Part shown: in pieces, positions 1 through 8,061 of the stretch
How the letters are laid out: every line of letters begins with the position of its first letter
How positions within the stretch are numbered: position 1 is the stretch's first letter
Source of the DNA: Actinomycetota bacterium
Lineage (GTDB): Bacteria > Actinomycetota > Thermoleophilia > Gaiellales > Gaiellaceae
NCBI GenBank assembly: GCA_004366385.1
Contig: ML178784.1
Span: forward strand, 17,717-55,206
Direction of reading: 5' to 3'
Length of the DNA: 37,490 nt
Position numbers and translations under genes: made by a program
The notes under the pieces: model-generated
What the model was told of the DNA's origin: nothing
The model's input: the letters and a program-made list of their open reading frames with translations, nothing else
The model's database searches: none

Positions 1-80
1 GTCGGCGGCGCCGGGCACACCCGGCACATCTCCGCAGCCGCTCGACGCGCTACGCAGCGAGCGGGCGGAAGGGCGTCTGC
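1..80. repeat. Direct repeat, copy 1 (partner 214-293)
   Basis: Aligns without gaps to 214-293 with five mismatches in 80 bases. On the minus strand bases 50-79 encode the same last nine residues and stop codon as the DUF4314 gene at 263-493, so this copy is a duplicated gene end without the gene body. The repeat begins at base 1 and may extend beyond the window. Confidence 0.9.
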
Positions 81-82
81 AA

Positions 83-109
83 CGTGGGGGAACCCATGGT
101 TCCCCCACG
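83..109. repeat. Perfect hairpin, 12-bp stem with CAT loop
   Basis: CGTGGGGGAACC, three-base loop CAT, then the exact reverse complement GGTTCCCCCACG. It lies between the two direct repeats, downstream of the DUF4314 gene on the minus strand. There is no T-run on either side, so it looks more like a dispersed palindromic element than a textbook terminator. Confidence 0.85.
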
Positions 110-158
110 AGCCCCCTCCTTCCTCGCATAGCACTGAACAGGCCGCGCCTGGCCTCCC

Positions 159-175
159 GGCCGGCGAAGCCGGCC
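159..175. repeat. Short GC hairpin, 7-bp stem
   Basis: GGCCGGC, loop GAA, GCCGGCC, just downstream of the DUF4314 gene (minus strand) and inside the spacer between the direct repeats. The rest of 110-213 shows no coding potential that I can support. Confidence 0.5.
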
Positions 176-213
176 TCCGGCCTCGACGGCACCGCAGAGA
201 AGCTGCAGCCCTC

Positions 214-293
214 GTCGTAGGCGCCGGGCATACCCGGCACATCTCCGCAGCCGCTATACGCGCTACGCAGCGAGCGGGCGGAAGGGCGTCTGC
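214..293. repeat. Direct repeat, copy 2 (partner 1-80)
   Basis: Second copy of the 80-bp repeat. Bases 263-293 are the 3' end of the DUF4314 gene and 214-262 its downstream flank. Copy 1 carries the same gene end and flank, 213 bases further along. Confidence 0.9.
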
Positions 294-493
294 TCGGGGT
301 CGATCTGGGCGACGCAGCCGCGGTCCCAGATCACTCGGACGAGCCCGCGGTCGTCGATGTCGTCGACGACCCCGCGATCGCCCGGGCCGAGGCCGGAGTC
401 GTCGGCCGGATCGCCGACGAGCTCGATCCTCGTCCCGACGGAGACACCGGCCCTGATGCGGGCGGCGAGGAGGCGTGCTCCGAGTGGATCCAT
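263..493 (-). CDS. DUF4314 domain small protein, 76 aa
   Basis: Function unknown. Most of the protein is one small beta-rich domain: G-RIELVGDP near residues 20-28, then LGPGDRGVV, DIDDRGLVRVIWDRG and a closing DPEQ-PF. This glycine/aspartate pattern is that of DUF4314, which resembles SH3-like barrels. The ATG at 493 is the only ATG in frame that leaves the domain at its usual size; the open frame runs further upstream without domain-like content. The last nine codons lie inside the 214-293 direct repeat and are duplicated at 50-79. No partner gene is nearby. The family assignment is from motif memory. Confidence 0.7.
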   Translation of the reverse strand: MDPLGARLLAARIRAGVSVGTRIELVGDPADDSGLGPGDRGVVDDIDDRGLVRVIWDRGCVAQIDPEQTPFRPLAA

Positions 494-660
494 GGGGCAT
501 GTATCGGCGTGAGCACGACAACTCTTGATCCCCCGGGCGGCGGCAGGAGAGGCCTGCGCCCCGACGAAGTCCCTCAGGGCCGGCGAGCTGCTCCGAAATC
601 GACGGCTTAGGATCGGCTCGCCGGCACCGAGCGCCACGGCCCCGGCCGCAAAGAGCGCGA

Positions 661-666
661 TACGCT
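661..666 (+). promoter_or_regulatory. TACGCT -10 box for the gene at 676
   Basis: TACGCT ends 9 bases before the ATG at 676, which would place the transcript start within about three bases of the start codon. One of several such boxes in this window. No convincing -35 box is seen. Confidence 0.5.
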
Positions 667-675
667 CAGGCCCAG

Positions 676-1341
676 ATGAGGAAGATCCTGGGCAGCGGCA
701 GCGACCTTCCACCCGACGAGCCGCTCGAGGAGCTTCTCGCCGAGCGCCGGCTCGAGCTCGAGGAGCAGGCGGCCGCCCTCGAGGACGCGATCGCCGACCT
801 CGAGCGGCGCGAGAGCCTGCTGCGGGACTCGCGCGCCTCGCTCGAGCGCCTGCTCCGCCTGGGGACGAGCGACCTCGACTCGCGCGAGTCCGAGCTCGCC
901 GAGCTCATCCGCGAGCTGACGGCCCGGGAGGAGCGGTTGCGCGCGGAGGAGGCCGAGCTCACGCGCCGCCGGAGCGAGCTCGGGGCAGTCGAGCTGAAGC
1001 GAGCGGGCGTGGAGCAGCGCGAGCGCGCGGTCGCCGAGCGCGAACGAGTGGTCGAGGAGCGCGAGCAGGCTCTCGCCGAGGCCACTACGGCGCAGGAGGG
1101 CAACCGGCCCGCCGGGCCCAGCACGGCCGGCGACACGGTCGAGCTCGCCTTCGTCCCCGGGGAGCGCTACCGGCTGATCGAGATCGACGAGGCCGTGGAG
1201 CGCGGGTCACTGCTCGAGATCGCGGGTGTGGTGCACGTCGTCACGCGAGTCGGCCCGTCCCCGCTCCCGCAGGACGACCGCCGTTGCGCCTACCTCGTTC
1301 GCGGCGTGCGAGGGACGCCCGCGGGCGGCGGCAGCTCGTAG
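676..1341 (+). CDS. Coiled-coil protein with small C-terminal domain, 221 aa
   Basis: Residues about 17-140 are an almost unbroken run of Glu/Leu/Arg heptads with very few prolines or glycines, predicting a long coiled coil. Residues about 150-221 form a compact beta-like domain (VELAFVPGERYRLIEID...GVVHVVTRVGPSPLP...CAYLVRG). No signal peptide or membrane segment is seen, so it is probably cytoplasmic. The start follows a TACGCT box directly. The last 52 bases overlap the 3' end of the convergent GAF-GGDEF gene. I do not recognise the C-terminal domain. A scaffold or structural role is possible but is inference only. Confidence 0.75.
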   Translation: MRKILGSGSDLPPDEPLEELLAERRLELEEQAAALEDAIADLERRESLLRDSRASLERLLRLGTSDLDSRESELAELIRELTAREERLRAEEAELTRRRSELGAVELKRAGVEQRERAVAERERVVEEREQALAEATTAQEGNRPAGPSTAGDTVELAFVPGERYRLIEIDEAVERGSLLEIAGVVHVVTRVGPSPLPQDDRRCAYLVRGVRGTPAGGGSS

Positions 1342-3392
1342 AGCGGCGGCTTCCGGACCGGCGTGGCGTCCGCACCGATCGCCGCCAGCCGTCGCTCCGC
1401 CTGGCCCACGAGGAAGCGGGCGACGACGATCTCGTCCTCCGTGAACCGGCGCAGGCGCATCTCGTACACCTCGACCAGGCCCCACGGCTCGCCCTTCACG
1501 TAGAGCGGCAGCAGGAGCAAGGAGCTCATCCCGAGCTCGCGCAGGATGAACGCCTCCGCCGGGTCGACGTCGCCGTCGAGGAAGCTGACCGCACGCGCCT
1601 CTCCGCTCCGGAGCACCTCCTCCGTCAGCGGGAAGTCCGCGAGACGGTAGGCGGCCTCGGCGCCGAGCGAGATCTCGCGCAGCGAGTGCTCGGTCGCGTC
1701 GACGAGCAGGTCGCCCACGACGCGCGAGGCCATGCACGCCGTCGCACCGATGACGAAGACGAGCCACTTGCAGAGCCGCGAGCAGACGCCGTCGACGGTC
1801 TCCTCGGCGTCGATCGCGAGCGAGGCGGACACGAGGTCCGCGAGAACCGACGCGTCCCCGCGGCTCCGTCGGCGTGCGTCTGCGGCGACGCCCGAGCCCG
1901 GGAGGTCGTCCGTGGCCCCGGCGCGGGCGAGATCGGCGAAGGACGCAATCCGGTCCTTGCCCGCCTCCTTCGCCGCGTACAGAGCCTGATCGGCCGCACG
2001 GAGAAGCGCGGGCGGGGTCGCGCCGGCGAACGGGTACGTGGAGATGCCGGCGCTGACGCGCAGCGGGAAGCCGGCCTCGGTGAGGCCGTCCGCAAGGCGC
2101 TTCCGCAGCCGAGAGCCGAGCTCCGCGGCCTGCTCCGAGCCGGCCCCCGGGAGCATGACGACGAACTCGTCGCCTCCGAGCCTTGCTGCCACTGCGCCCT
2201 CGGGGAGCGAGGCGACGAGGACGCGCGCGACCTCGTACAGGAGCGCGTCACCGAACTCGTGGCCCGCGCGGTCGTTGATCTCCTTGAAGTCGTCGCAGTC
2301 GATGACGAGCAGGCTCAGCGTCCGTCGCCGTTCCTGCGCCTGCGCGACCTCGCGCTCGAGGAGCTCCTCGAGGCCTCGCCGGTTCAGGATCCCCGTGAGC
2401 GAGTCCGTGACCGCGCTCTGCCGCTCGGCCTGGAGCGCGAGCGCAACGTCGAGCGACGCTGCGACGTGCGCCGCGAGGACCGCGGCGGCGTCGAGCTGCG
2501 CGGGGTCGACGCGCTCTCCGACCCGAAGGGCCGCGACGAGCGCACCGAGGTCGGCGCCGCTCGACCTGAGCGGGAGCCAGACGAACGAGCCGAAGCCGCC
2601 CTGGTCGGACAGCACGGGAAGGTCGAGCTGCTGTGACACGACCGTGGCGCCGACGAGCGCCCTCGCGCCGGCAAGCGAGCCCGCATCGAGGAGATCGCCC
2701 GGCGCTCCCTCCGAACGCCAGCGTGCGAGCTCGACCGGCGCATTGGCCTCGTTCCACACGACCACCTGACAGGCGTCGACCGGGAGGACGCGGGACAGCG
2801 ACGCTGCCGCCAGGCTCGAGATCTCCTCCGGGTCGCGGAGCCCGCCGAGGTGGACGAAGAGCCGCGCAAGGGCGGCCAGGTCGAGCGTCCCGCGCTCGCG
2901 CATTGCCTCGGCCAGAGGAGCCAGCGCCGTTGCGAGCGGGGCCAGGTGATCGGCGGCGTCAGCCGGGAGCGGAAGCTCCGCCTCGACGTTCAGCGCTCCG
3001 ACGACCGCACCGCCGGCACGCAGCGGCACGGCCAGCTCCGAGACGACGCTCGGGAGCACGCCGAGGTAGTCGGGATCGGCGCCGATGTCCTGCACGAGCT
3101 GCGTCTGCCCCAGCCGGACCGCGCGCCCCATGACCCCCTGCTCGACCCGGATGCCGTCCGGCACGACCCCGTACCCGCGCTGGGCGACGAGCCACAGCCG
3201 GCCGTGCTCCAGCACGAACGCCGAGGGGAAGAGAGCCGGGAGCGCGTCGCTCAGCGCGCCGACGGCGGCGTCGATGGCCTTCGCCGGCTCCGCCGTCTCT
3301 GAGCACGCCGAGACGGCCGCGCGAGCCGCGGCTGCGAGCCGCGCCCCCGCGAGAGCAGCGGGAGCACGGGCGGCGGACGACGCTCGCTCCAT
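1290..3392 (-). CDS. GAF-GAF-GGDEF-GAF diguanylate cyclase, 700 aa
   Basis: Predicted soluble sensor that makes c-di-GMP from two GTP. Regions in order: GAF-like at about 20-165, GAF-like at about 175-315, GGDEF domain at about 325-490, and a third GAF-like domain at about 510-680. The GGDEF domain has the start motif DSLTGILNRRG, the metal/substrate segment DCDDFKEIND and an intact GGDEF at 406-410. The inhibitory I-site RxxD expected just upstream is replaced by PEGA, so product inhibition is probably absent. No transmembrane segment is visible. A GAF domain after the GGDEF is an unusual order. The ATG at 3392 is the only reasonable start. It lies near another c-di-GMP gene (4343-5818) with a prepilin peptidase between them. 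Confidence 0.9.
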   Translation of the reverse strand: MERASSAARAPAALAGARLAAAARAAVSACSETAEPAKAIDAAVGALSDALPALFPSAFVLEHGRLWLVAQRGYGVVPDGIRVEQGVMGRAVRLGQTQLVQDIGADPDYLGVLPSVVSELAVPLRAGGAVVGALNVEAELPLPADAADHLAPLATALAPLAEAMRERGTLDLAALARLFVHLGGLRDPEEISSLAAASLSRVLPVDACQVVVWNEANAPVELARWRSEGAPGDLLDAGSLAGARALVGATVVSQQLDLPVLSDQGGFGSFVWLPLRSSGADLGALVAALRVGERVDPAQLDAAAVLAAHVAASLDVALALQAERQSAVTDSLTGILNRRGLEELLEREVAQAQERRRTLSLLVIDCDDFKEINDRAGHEFGDALLYEVARVLVASLPEGAVAARLGGDEFVVMLPGAGSEQAAELGSRLRKRLADGLTEAGFPLRVSAGISTYPFAGATPPALLRAADQALYAAKEAGKDRIASFADLARAGATDDLPGSGVAADARRRSRGDASVLADLVSASLAIDAEETVDGVCSRLCKWLVFVIGATACMASRVVGDLLVDATEHSLREISLGAEAAYRLADFPLTEEVLRSGEARAVSFLDGDVDPAEAFILRELGMSSLLLLPLYVKGEPWGLVEVYEMRLRRFTEDEIVVARFLVGQAERRLAAIGADATPVRKPPLYELPPPAGVPRTPRTR

Positions 3393-3458
3393 GCACCTGA
3401 AATCGGCTCTCCGACACGCGCTCTTGAGCGCCTCGGCAGCCGCGCTCGAGCGCGGGCG

Positions 3459-4109
3459 CTACGCGCCGAGATCCCAGTACCAGTCCAGTATCGCGTCGCC
3501 CGCGAACAGCGCGACGACGCCGCCGAGCGCCAGGAACGGCCCGAGCGGGATCGCCTGCTTGCGCGCCCGCGCCCCGTGCCGCACGAGCAGGACGACGGCA
3601 GGCACCGCAGCCGCGATGAACCCGAGGAACAGCGCGACCACGACCGCGAGCCCAAGCCCGCAACCCATGAAGAACGCGAGCTTCACGTCGCCCATCCCCA
3701 TCCCGCGCGGGTAAACGAGCACGAGCAGGAAGAGCGCGAGCCCGGCGCCGAGCCCTCCGAGGATCCAGGCGACGCTCGGCTCGTCGACGGTCCGCCCGAC
3801 GAGGACGAGCAGCGCGCCCGGGAGGACGATGCGATCCGGGATGAGCCGGTGCTCGAGGTCGGTCCGGGTGACGATCACCAGCACCCAGCAGAAGACCGCG
3901 CTGACGGCAGCCTCGAGCGTGAGCCCGAACGCGAGACCGCACGCGGCGCCGAGCAGCGCCGTCGATCCCGCGACGAGCGGGAGCCGCGGCGAGAAGGGGA
4001 CGCGGGCGAGGAGCGGCGCCCCGATCGGGGCATTGGTTGCGAGCCGGTCGGCGAGGGGGCCGACGAGCAGCCCGGCGAGCAGCCCGGCGAGTCCGGCTCC
4101 GACGTCCAC
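3459..4109 (-). CDS. Prepilin peptidase (type IV leader peptidase, A24 family)
   Basis: Integral membrane aspartic protease that cleaves class III signal peptides of type IV pilin-like proteins at the cytoplasmic face. Both catalytic aspartates are in their motifs: TDLEHRLIPD (family D-x-E-x-x-x-I-P-D) and GMGDVKL (family GxGDxK). About seven hydrophobic segments are seen. The N-terminal cysteine-rich methylase region of PilD is missing, giving the short actinobacterial form. I chose the GTG at 4109 because the reading upstream to 4250 (another GTG) has no membrane or domain character; 4250 remains possible. No pilin genes are in the window. Confidence 0.88.
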   Translation of the reverse strand: MDVGAGLAGLLAGLLVGPLADRLATNAPIGAPLLARVPFSPRLPLVAGSTALLGAACGLAFGLTLEAAVSAVFCWVLVIVTRTDLEHRLIPDRIVLPGALLVLVGRTVDEPSVAWILGGLGAGLALFLLVLVYPRGMGMGDVKLAFFMGCGLGLAVVVALFLGFIAAAVPAVVLLVRHGARARKQAIPLGPFLALGGVVALFAGDAILDWYWDLGA

Positions 4110-4342
4110 GGGACTCGATTCCGCCGCCGTGCGCGCGTTCCTCCCCGTCACTTGCCCGGGCAGGCCCAGCTCGGCGCGAGACGGGCCCGAACGCAACACT
4201 CGACGCCGACCCGGCGTCTGCCCGTCACTCGTTCCAGGGACGGCCCTCACCCATCGTGGGGGCGCTCCACCTACCCATCTTGAGTACGGTCGGAGGACTG
4301 CGGCAGACCCGCGATCGGCGGGTCGTGAAGGACGAGAACAAC
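4110..4342. other. Divergent intergenic region, prepilin peptidase / GGDEF-EAL
   Basis: About 230 bases between divergent genes. Both strands have open frames continuing the flanking genes, but without domain content. TACGGT at 4285-4290 is a possible -10 box for the plus-strand gene, leaving a leader of about 45 bases. AAGGA at 4328-4332 is a ribosome binding site 10 bases before the GTG at 4343. Confidence 0.45.
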
Positions 4343-5818
4343 GTGACGATCCGAGACCGGCGCCACCTCAGCGGAACCCTCGCCTGGGCCCTCGGCCTCG
4401 CTGCGCTCGTGTTCGTGGCGGGCGCCGCCGCGGTCGCGCTGCGAGGCGACCCGAACCTCGTTCTCGGCGCCCTCGCTGCCGTCGCGAGCGTCGCGGCCGC
4501 GTGCGGGATCGTGCTCGACCGCGGAGTCCGGCGGGCGCGCTCGCAGGCGCTCCGCGACCCCCTGACCGCACTGCCCAACCGCGTGCTCCTCGAGGACCGC
4601 GTCGGCCAGGCGATCCACCGCGCCCAGCGGTCGGGTGAGCCGTTCACCCTGATCTGCGTCGACCTCGACGGCTTCAAGGAGGTCAACGACGTGCGCGGCC
4701 ACGGCGCCGGCGACGCCGTCCTCCGGACGCTCGCCCGCCGCTTCGAGGCAATCGTCCGCGCGAGCGACACGGTCGCGCGCGTGGGTGGCGACGAGTTCGT
4801 GATCCTCTCGCTCGCGACGGGCGACGACGAGCAGGCGACCGCACTCGTGGGACGGCTACGCCACGCGCTCCGGCGCCCGTTCCGGGTCGAGGGCTCGACG
4901 GTGGAGATCGACGGGAGCTTCGGCTGGGCCGTCTACCCGACGGACGGCGCGACGCCCGACGAGCTCATGGCGCGCGCGGACGGGCAGATGTACGCGACGA
5001 AGCGCGACGTCCCCGACGACCCGTTGCTCGCGCGTCGCGGCGTCGACGCAGGCGTGATCCGCGACGTCGAGATCGCCCTCGCCCGCGACGAGCTCGTCGT
5101 CGCCTACCAGCCGATCCTCGACCTCCAGACCGGCGAGCCACGCTCGGCGGAGGCGCTCGTGCGCCGCCTCCTCCCCGATCGCACGCTCCTCCCGCCGGCG
5201 GAGTTCGTCCCGCACGTCGAGCGCACGCCGCTCGTCCGCGAGCTGACGTTCATCGTGGTCGCCGACGCGCTCCGCTCCACCCGGATCTGGTCCGAGGCGG
5301 GAAGCGAGCTGGGCGTCTCGGTGAACATCCCCTACAAGCTCGTCGACGACCCGCAGTTCGTCGAGGGGCTCGGCGACCTCCTCCGCGCGTCGAACGTCGC
5401 TCCCGGCCGGCTCACGCTCGAGATCGTGCCCTCCGGCCCGGGCGCGGGATCGGAGCTCGACCACATGCTGCTCGCGCGCATCGGGGAGATCGGCGTCCGC
5501 CTCTCGCTCGACGACTGCGGCCGCGCAGCCTCGTTCGCGGCGCTGCGCGTCCTGCCCCTGGACGAGCTGAAGATCGACGCCGGCTTCGTGCACGGGCTCG
5601 GCCGGAGCGAGACCGACTCGGCGCTCGTGCACGGCCTCGTGGAGATCGGCCACACGCTCGGGCTCACGGTCGTCGCCGAGGGCGTGGAGACGAGAGAGGC
5701 CTGGAACGTGCTGCACGGCTGGGGCTGCGACCGCGCCCAGGGGTTCTACGTGGCGAGCCCGCGCTCGGCCCCCGAGCTCGCCGAGTGGCTCCAGGGCGCC
5801 TGGCCGGCAGTCGCCTAG
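4343..5818 (+). CDS. Membrane GGDEF-EAL protein, 491 aa
   Basis: c-di-GMP turnover protein. Two hydrophobic helices at about residues 12-60 anchor it, with no evident periplasmic sensor. The GGDEF domain (about 70-230) has DPLTALPNR, DLDGFKEVND and an intact GGDEF. The EAL domain (about 245-485) has the EAL signature inside SAEALVRR, the Asn of VNIPYKL, the Glu of LEIVPS, the DD of LDDCG, the Lys of LKID, VVAEGVE and AQGF, so phosphodiesterase residues look mostly intact. The loop-6 consensus DFGTGYSS is changed to DCGRAASF, which could weaken dimer coupling or activity. The GTG at 4343 is preceded by AAGGA at good spacing. The frame is open upstream to 4037 and could hold another start. Confidence 0.88.
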   Translation: MTIRDRRHLSGTLAWALGLAALVFVAGAAAVALRGDPNLVLGALAAVASVAAACGIVLDRGVRRARSQALRDPLTALPNRVLLEDRVGQAIHRAQRSGEPFTLICVDLDGFKEVNDVRGHGAGDAVLRTLARRFEAIVRASDTVARVGGDEFVILSLATGDDEQATALVGRLRHALRRPFRVEGSTVEIDGSFGWAVYPTDGATPDELMARADGQMYATKRDVPDDPLLARRGVDAGVIRDVEIALARDELVVAYQPILDLQTGEPRSAEALVRRLLPDRTLLPPAEFVPHVERTPLVRELTFIVVADALRSTRIWSEAGSELGVSVNIPYKLVDDPQFVEGLGDLLRASNVAPGRLTLEIVPSGPGAGSELDHMLLARIGEIGVRLSLDDCGRAASFAALRVLPLDELKIDAGFVHGLGRSETDSALVHGLVEIGHTLGLTVVAEGVETREAWNVLHGWGCDRAQGFYVASPRSAPELAEWLQGAWPAVA

Positions 5819-5828
5819 TAGGAGCGCC

Positions 5829-6578
5829 CTAGAGAGCCGCCTGGAGCGCGAACGCGACCCCGACGAGCACGAGCACGCCGCCCAACGCGAGCCGCAGAGC
5901 GTCCTCGGAGATGCGGCCCGTCGCGCGCGCGCCGAGCCAGCCGCCGGGTAGACCTCCCGCGAGGCCGGCCGCGAGCACCGGGTAGTCCACGCCTTCGCCC
6001 CCCGCGGCGTGCGTGGCGAACCCTGCCGCGCCCAGCAGGAAGCCGACGACCAGGTTCGTCCCCGCCGCGCGGCGGACGTCGAGCCCGACGGAGCGCACGA
6101 GCGCGGGCATGCGCAGCGTGCCGAGGATGACGCCCACGGCACCCCCGAGCACGCCGATGAGGAACACGAGCACGCCGCCCCGCCCCACGCGCAGCCCCGC
6201 ACGCGGCCGCGGCGCGATCGGCCGGAGCGCGAGGTCGATCCCGCTCCACACGAGAACGGCCGCGATGAGCCCGTACAGCAGCGCCTCGGAGACGTCGTCG
6301 GCGAGGAGCGCGCCGGCGATCGCCCCGGCCACCGACGGCGGCGCCGTCCACGCCACCACCCGCCAGTCGACGCGCCGCTCGCGCGCATGGCTCAGCCCTC
6401 CGGCGCCGGCGGCCGCGGCCGAGATCGCGATGTTCGTCCCCGCCGCCGCGAGCGGGCTGCCGGTGGCGATGACGATCAGCGGCAGCCGGAGCGTCCCGAG
6501 CACGAGCCCGAGCATCGATCCGAAGTAGCCGGCGGCGAACGCGCCGGCGAACGCTAGGACGAGCTGCCAGGCTTCCAG
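5829..6578 (-). CDS. TauE/SafE (DUF81) family permease
   Basis: Predicted inner-membrane exporter or permease of the TauE/SafE family, often linked to sulfite or organosulfonate efflux; the substrate here is not inferable. There are about eight hydrophobic segments arranged as two similar halves, each with a glycine-rich LGTLR[LM]P repeat (VLGTLRLPLI and ILGTLRMPAL). The start is uncertain. The first ATG in frame (6515) would cut the first membrane helix, while CTG at 6578 keeps it and overlaps the 3' end of the adenosyltransferase gene by 25 bases, suggesting translational coupling. The 3' end is convergent with the GGDEF-EAL gene, 10 bases away. Confidence 0.8.
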   Translation of the reverse strand: MEAWQLVLAFAGAFAAGYFGSMLGLVLGTLRLPLIVIATGSPLAAAGTNIAISAAAAGAGGLSHARERRVDWRVVAWTAPPSVAGAIAGALLADDVSEALLYGLIAAVLVWSGIDLALRPIAPRPRAGLRVGRGGVLVFLIGVLGGAVGVILGTLRMPALVRSVGLDVRRAAGTNLVVGFLLGAAGFATHAAGGEGVDYPVLAAGLAGGLPGGWLGARATGRISEDALRLALGGVLVLVGVAFALQAAL

Positions 6579-7135
6579 AGCGTCTCCGGCCGGCCGTCGG
6601 CCGCGTTCGCAGCGCGGGCGAGGATGAAGAGGAGGTCGGAGAGGCGGTTCAGGTAGACGAGCGCGAGCGGGTTGAGCGTGTTCACCGTCGACGCCGAGAG
6701 CGCCTCGCGCTCGGCGCGGCGGCAGAACGTGCGCGCGACGTGGAGCCTGGCGCCGGCCTCCGAGCCGGCCGGGAGCACGAAGCTCTTCAACTCCGGGAGC
6801 TCCGCGTTGAAGCGGTCGCAGTCGCGCTCGAGCGCGTCTACCTGCGCCTGCGTGACGCGGAGCCGCGCCTCGTTCTCCAGCGGCACGGAGAGATCGGCGC
6901 CGAGGTCGAAGAGCTCGTTCTGGACGCGGCCGAGCACGTCTGCGATCTCGGGTGCGCACGGCGCGGCGAGCGCGAGCCCGATCGCCGCGTTCACCTCGTC
7001 GACGGTGCCGTACGCCGCGATGCGCGCGTCGAGCTTCGAGACGCGCGCGCCGTCGCCGAGCGACGTCTCCCCCGCGTCGCCGCCGCGGGTGTAGATCTTC
7101 GTCAGCCGAACCGGCTCGTCTCGATCACGGGGCAC
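6554..7135 (-). CDS. Cob(I)alamin adenosyltransferase, PduO type, 193 aa
   Basis: Transfers adenosyl from ATP to cob(I)alamin to make coenzyme B12. The N-terminal ATP-binding motif TKIYTRGGDAGETSL is at about residues 12-26, then the helical bundle with VDEVNAAIGLA, the FVLPAGS segment and the conserved R-x-x-x-RRAER (about 140-148). Length fits the family. GTG at 7135 follows TAACCT by six bases, which supports this start and a leaderless message. No B12-dependent mutase or B12 synthesis gene lies nearby. Confidence 0.93.
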   Translation of the reverse strand: MPRDRDEPVRLTKIYTRGGDAGETSLGDGARVSKLDARIAAYGTVDEVNAAIGLALAAPCAPEIADVLGRVQNELFDLGADLSVPLENEARLRVTQAQVDALERDCDRFNAELPELKSFVLPAGSEAGARLHVARTFCRRAEREALSASTVNTLNPLALVYLNRLSDLLFILARAANAADGRPETLWKPGSSS

Positions 7136-7141
7136 GGCCGA

Positions 7142-7147
7142 AGGTTA
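7142..7147 (-). promoter_or_regulatory. TAACCT -10 box for the adenosyltransferase gene
   Basis: On the minus strand TAACCT is followed by six bases and the GTG at 7135, so the transcript probably starts at the start codon. Confidence 0.5.
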
Positions 7148-7176
7148 TTCGCGTCGGTGACCGCGCAGAGCGACGG

Positions 7177-7990
7177 TCACAGCACCGACACGATCGCCCA
7201 GTCGTCGTTCGCGATGGAGCGCCCGCTGCCGAACGCCATGAAGGCTTGTCTTGCGCCACGACGCCGCCGGCGTCGGTGAGGTTGGCAATGGAGCCGAGGG
7301 CGTCGGCGTGGTCGTAGAAGCTGCCGGCGGGAGTGTGCAGGGATGCGAGGTCGGTGCCGTGCAGGTAGCGGCGCAGCAGCTGGTTGTTGCCGTCGCGTTC
7401 GAGTGCGCGGAGGTGTTGGGGGCGTCGAAGCGCTCGACCGCGGGTGAGGTGTAGTTGGAGTAGGTGGCCGGCTTCTTGTTCGCGTAGAAGGCGAGCACGA
7501 GGCGATTCTGCCCGCTGGTGGTGATCGACGGTGCGGAGGGGTTGCCGGAGGCGGCGCTTGCGCCGTTGTGCACGTCGATGGGGGCGGCGGTGTCGGCGCC
7601 GGTGATCGCGCAGCCGCCGATCGACCACTTCGACGAGTTCGTGAGCGAGAAGCCGTAGCTGGATGGTTCGGAGGCGCCGGCGGTCTTGCGGTAGCTGGCG
7701 TAGCCGACGTTCGAGGACTGGTTCGTGCGCCGAATCAGCGTCCAGCCTGCGGGCGGCGTGATCGTGACATCCGATCCCTTCTCGAAGGCGAGCCCGACGA
7801 CGAGCAGGTCGCCCGCCACCGTCCCCGTCGGCTCGCCCACGGTCGCCGTGCCTGAGCTGCCGGTCGCCGTCGCGCACGGCGTGCGCAGCGTCGGCGCAGA
7901 AGACGCGCGCCCCAGCGACTGCCGCCGGGGCGCGACTGCGCACAGATCAAGACCTGCCCTGATCCCGGACCGGGCGCACCGTCGAGCAAG
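7177..7990 (-). pseudogene. Decayed surface-type beta domain with RHS-like insert
   Basis: Three pieces lie in three frames. In the frame opened after the TGA at about 7992, residues such as GDLLVVGLAF, ITPPAGWTLIRR, WSIGGCAITGAD and APIDVHNGASAASG resemble bacterial extracellular beta-sandwich repeats; this piece covers about 7395-7900. At about 7240-7394 a second frame reads LLRRYLHGTDLASLHTPAGS and DALGSIANLTDAGGVV, matching the RHS/YD core pattern. At 7177-7245 a third frame reads AFMAFGSGRS and DDWAIVSVL, then TGA, which could be the lost end of the first domain. No signal peptide or intact start is seen. Base composition is less GC-extreme than in neighbouring genes. Reading it as an RHS fragment nested in a surface domain is inference. 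Confidence 0.6.
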
Positions 7991-8061
7991 TCAGATGCTC
8001 GCGGCAGGCACGCGGATCGCGACTTTCGACCGCGCTCGTCGGTCTGGCGCAGAGATCGCCG

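Noticed and set aside
525-2636. 703-codon open frame on the plus strand
   Set aside because: It is an Arg/Ala-rich shadow covering the coiled-coil gene and the antisense of the GAF-GGDEF gene, with no domain motifs.
5829-6959. 376-residue permease starting at 6959
   Set aside because: The first 127 codons are a shadow of the adenosyltransferase gene with no membrane character.
7145-7840. Intact 231-residue surface protein
   Set aside because: The domain pattern stops near 7395 and the rest is a Thr/Pro-rich out-of-frame reading of the RHS-like piece. No signal peptide or start.
7177-8061. Active transposon or prophage insertion
   Set aside because: No transposase, integrase, terminal inverted repeats or target duplication could be found around the broken surface/RHS fragments.
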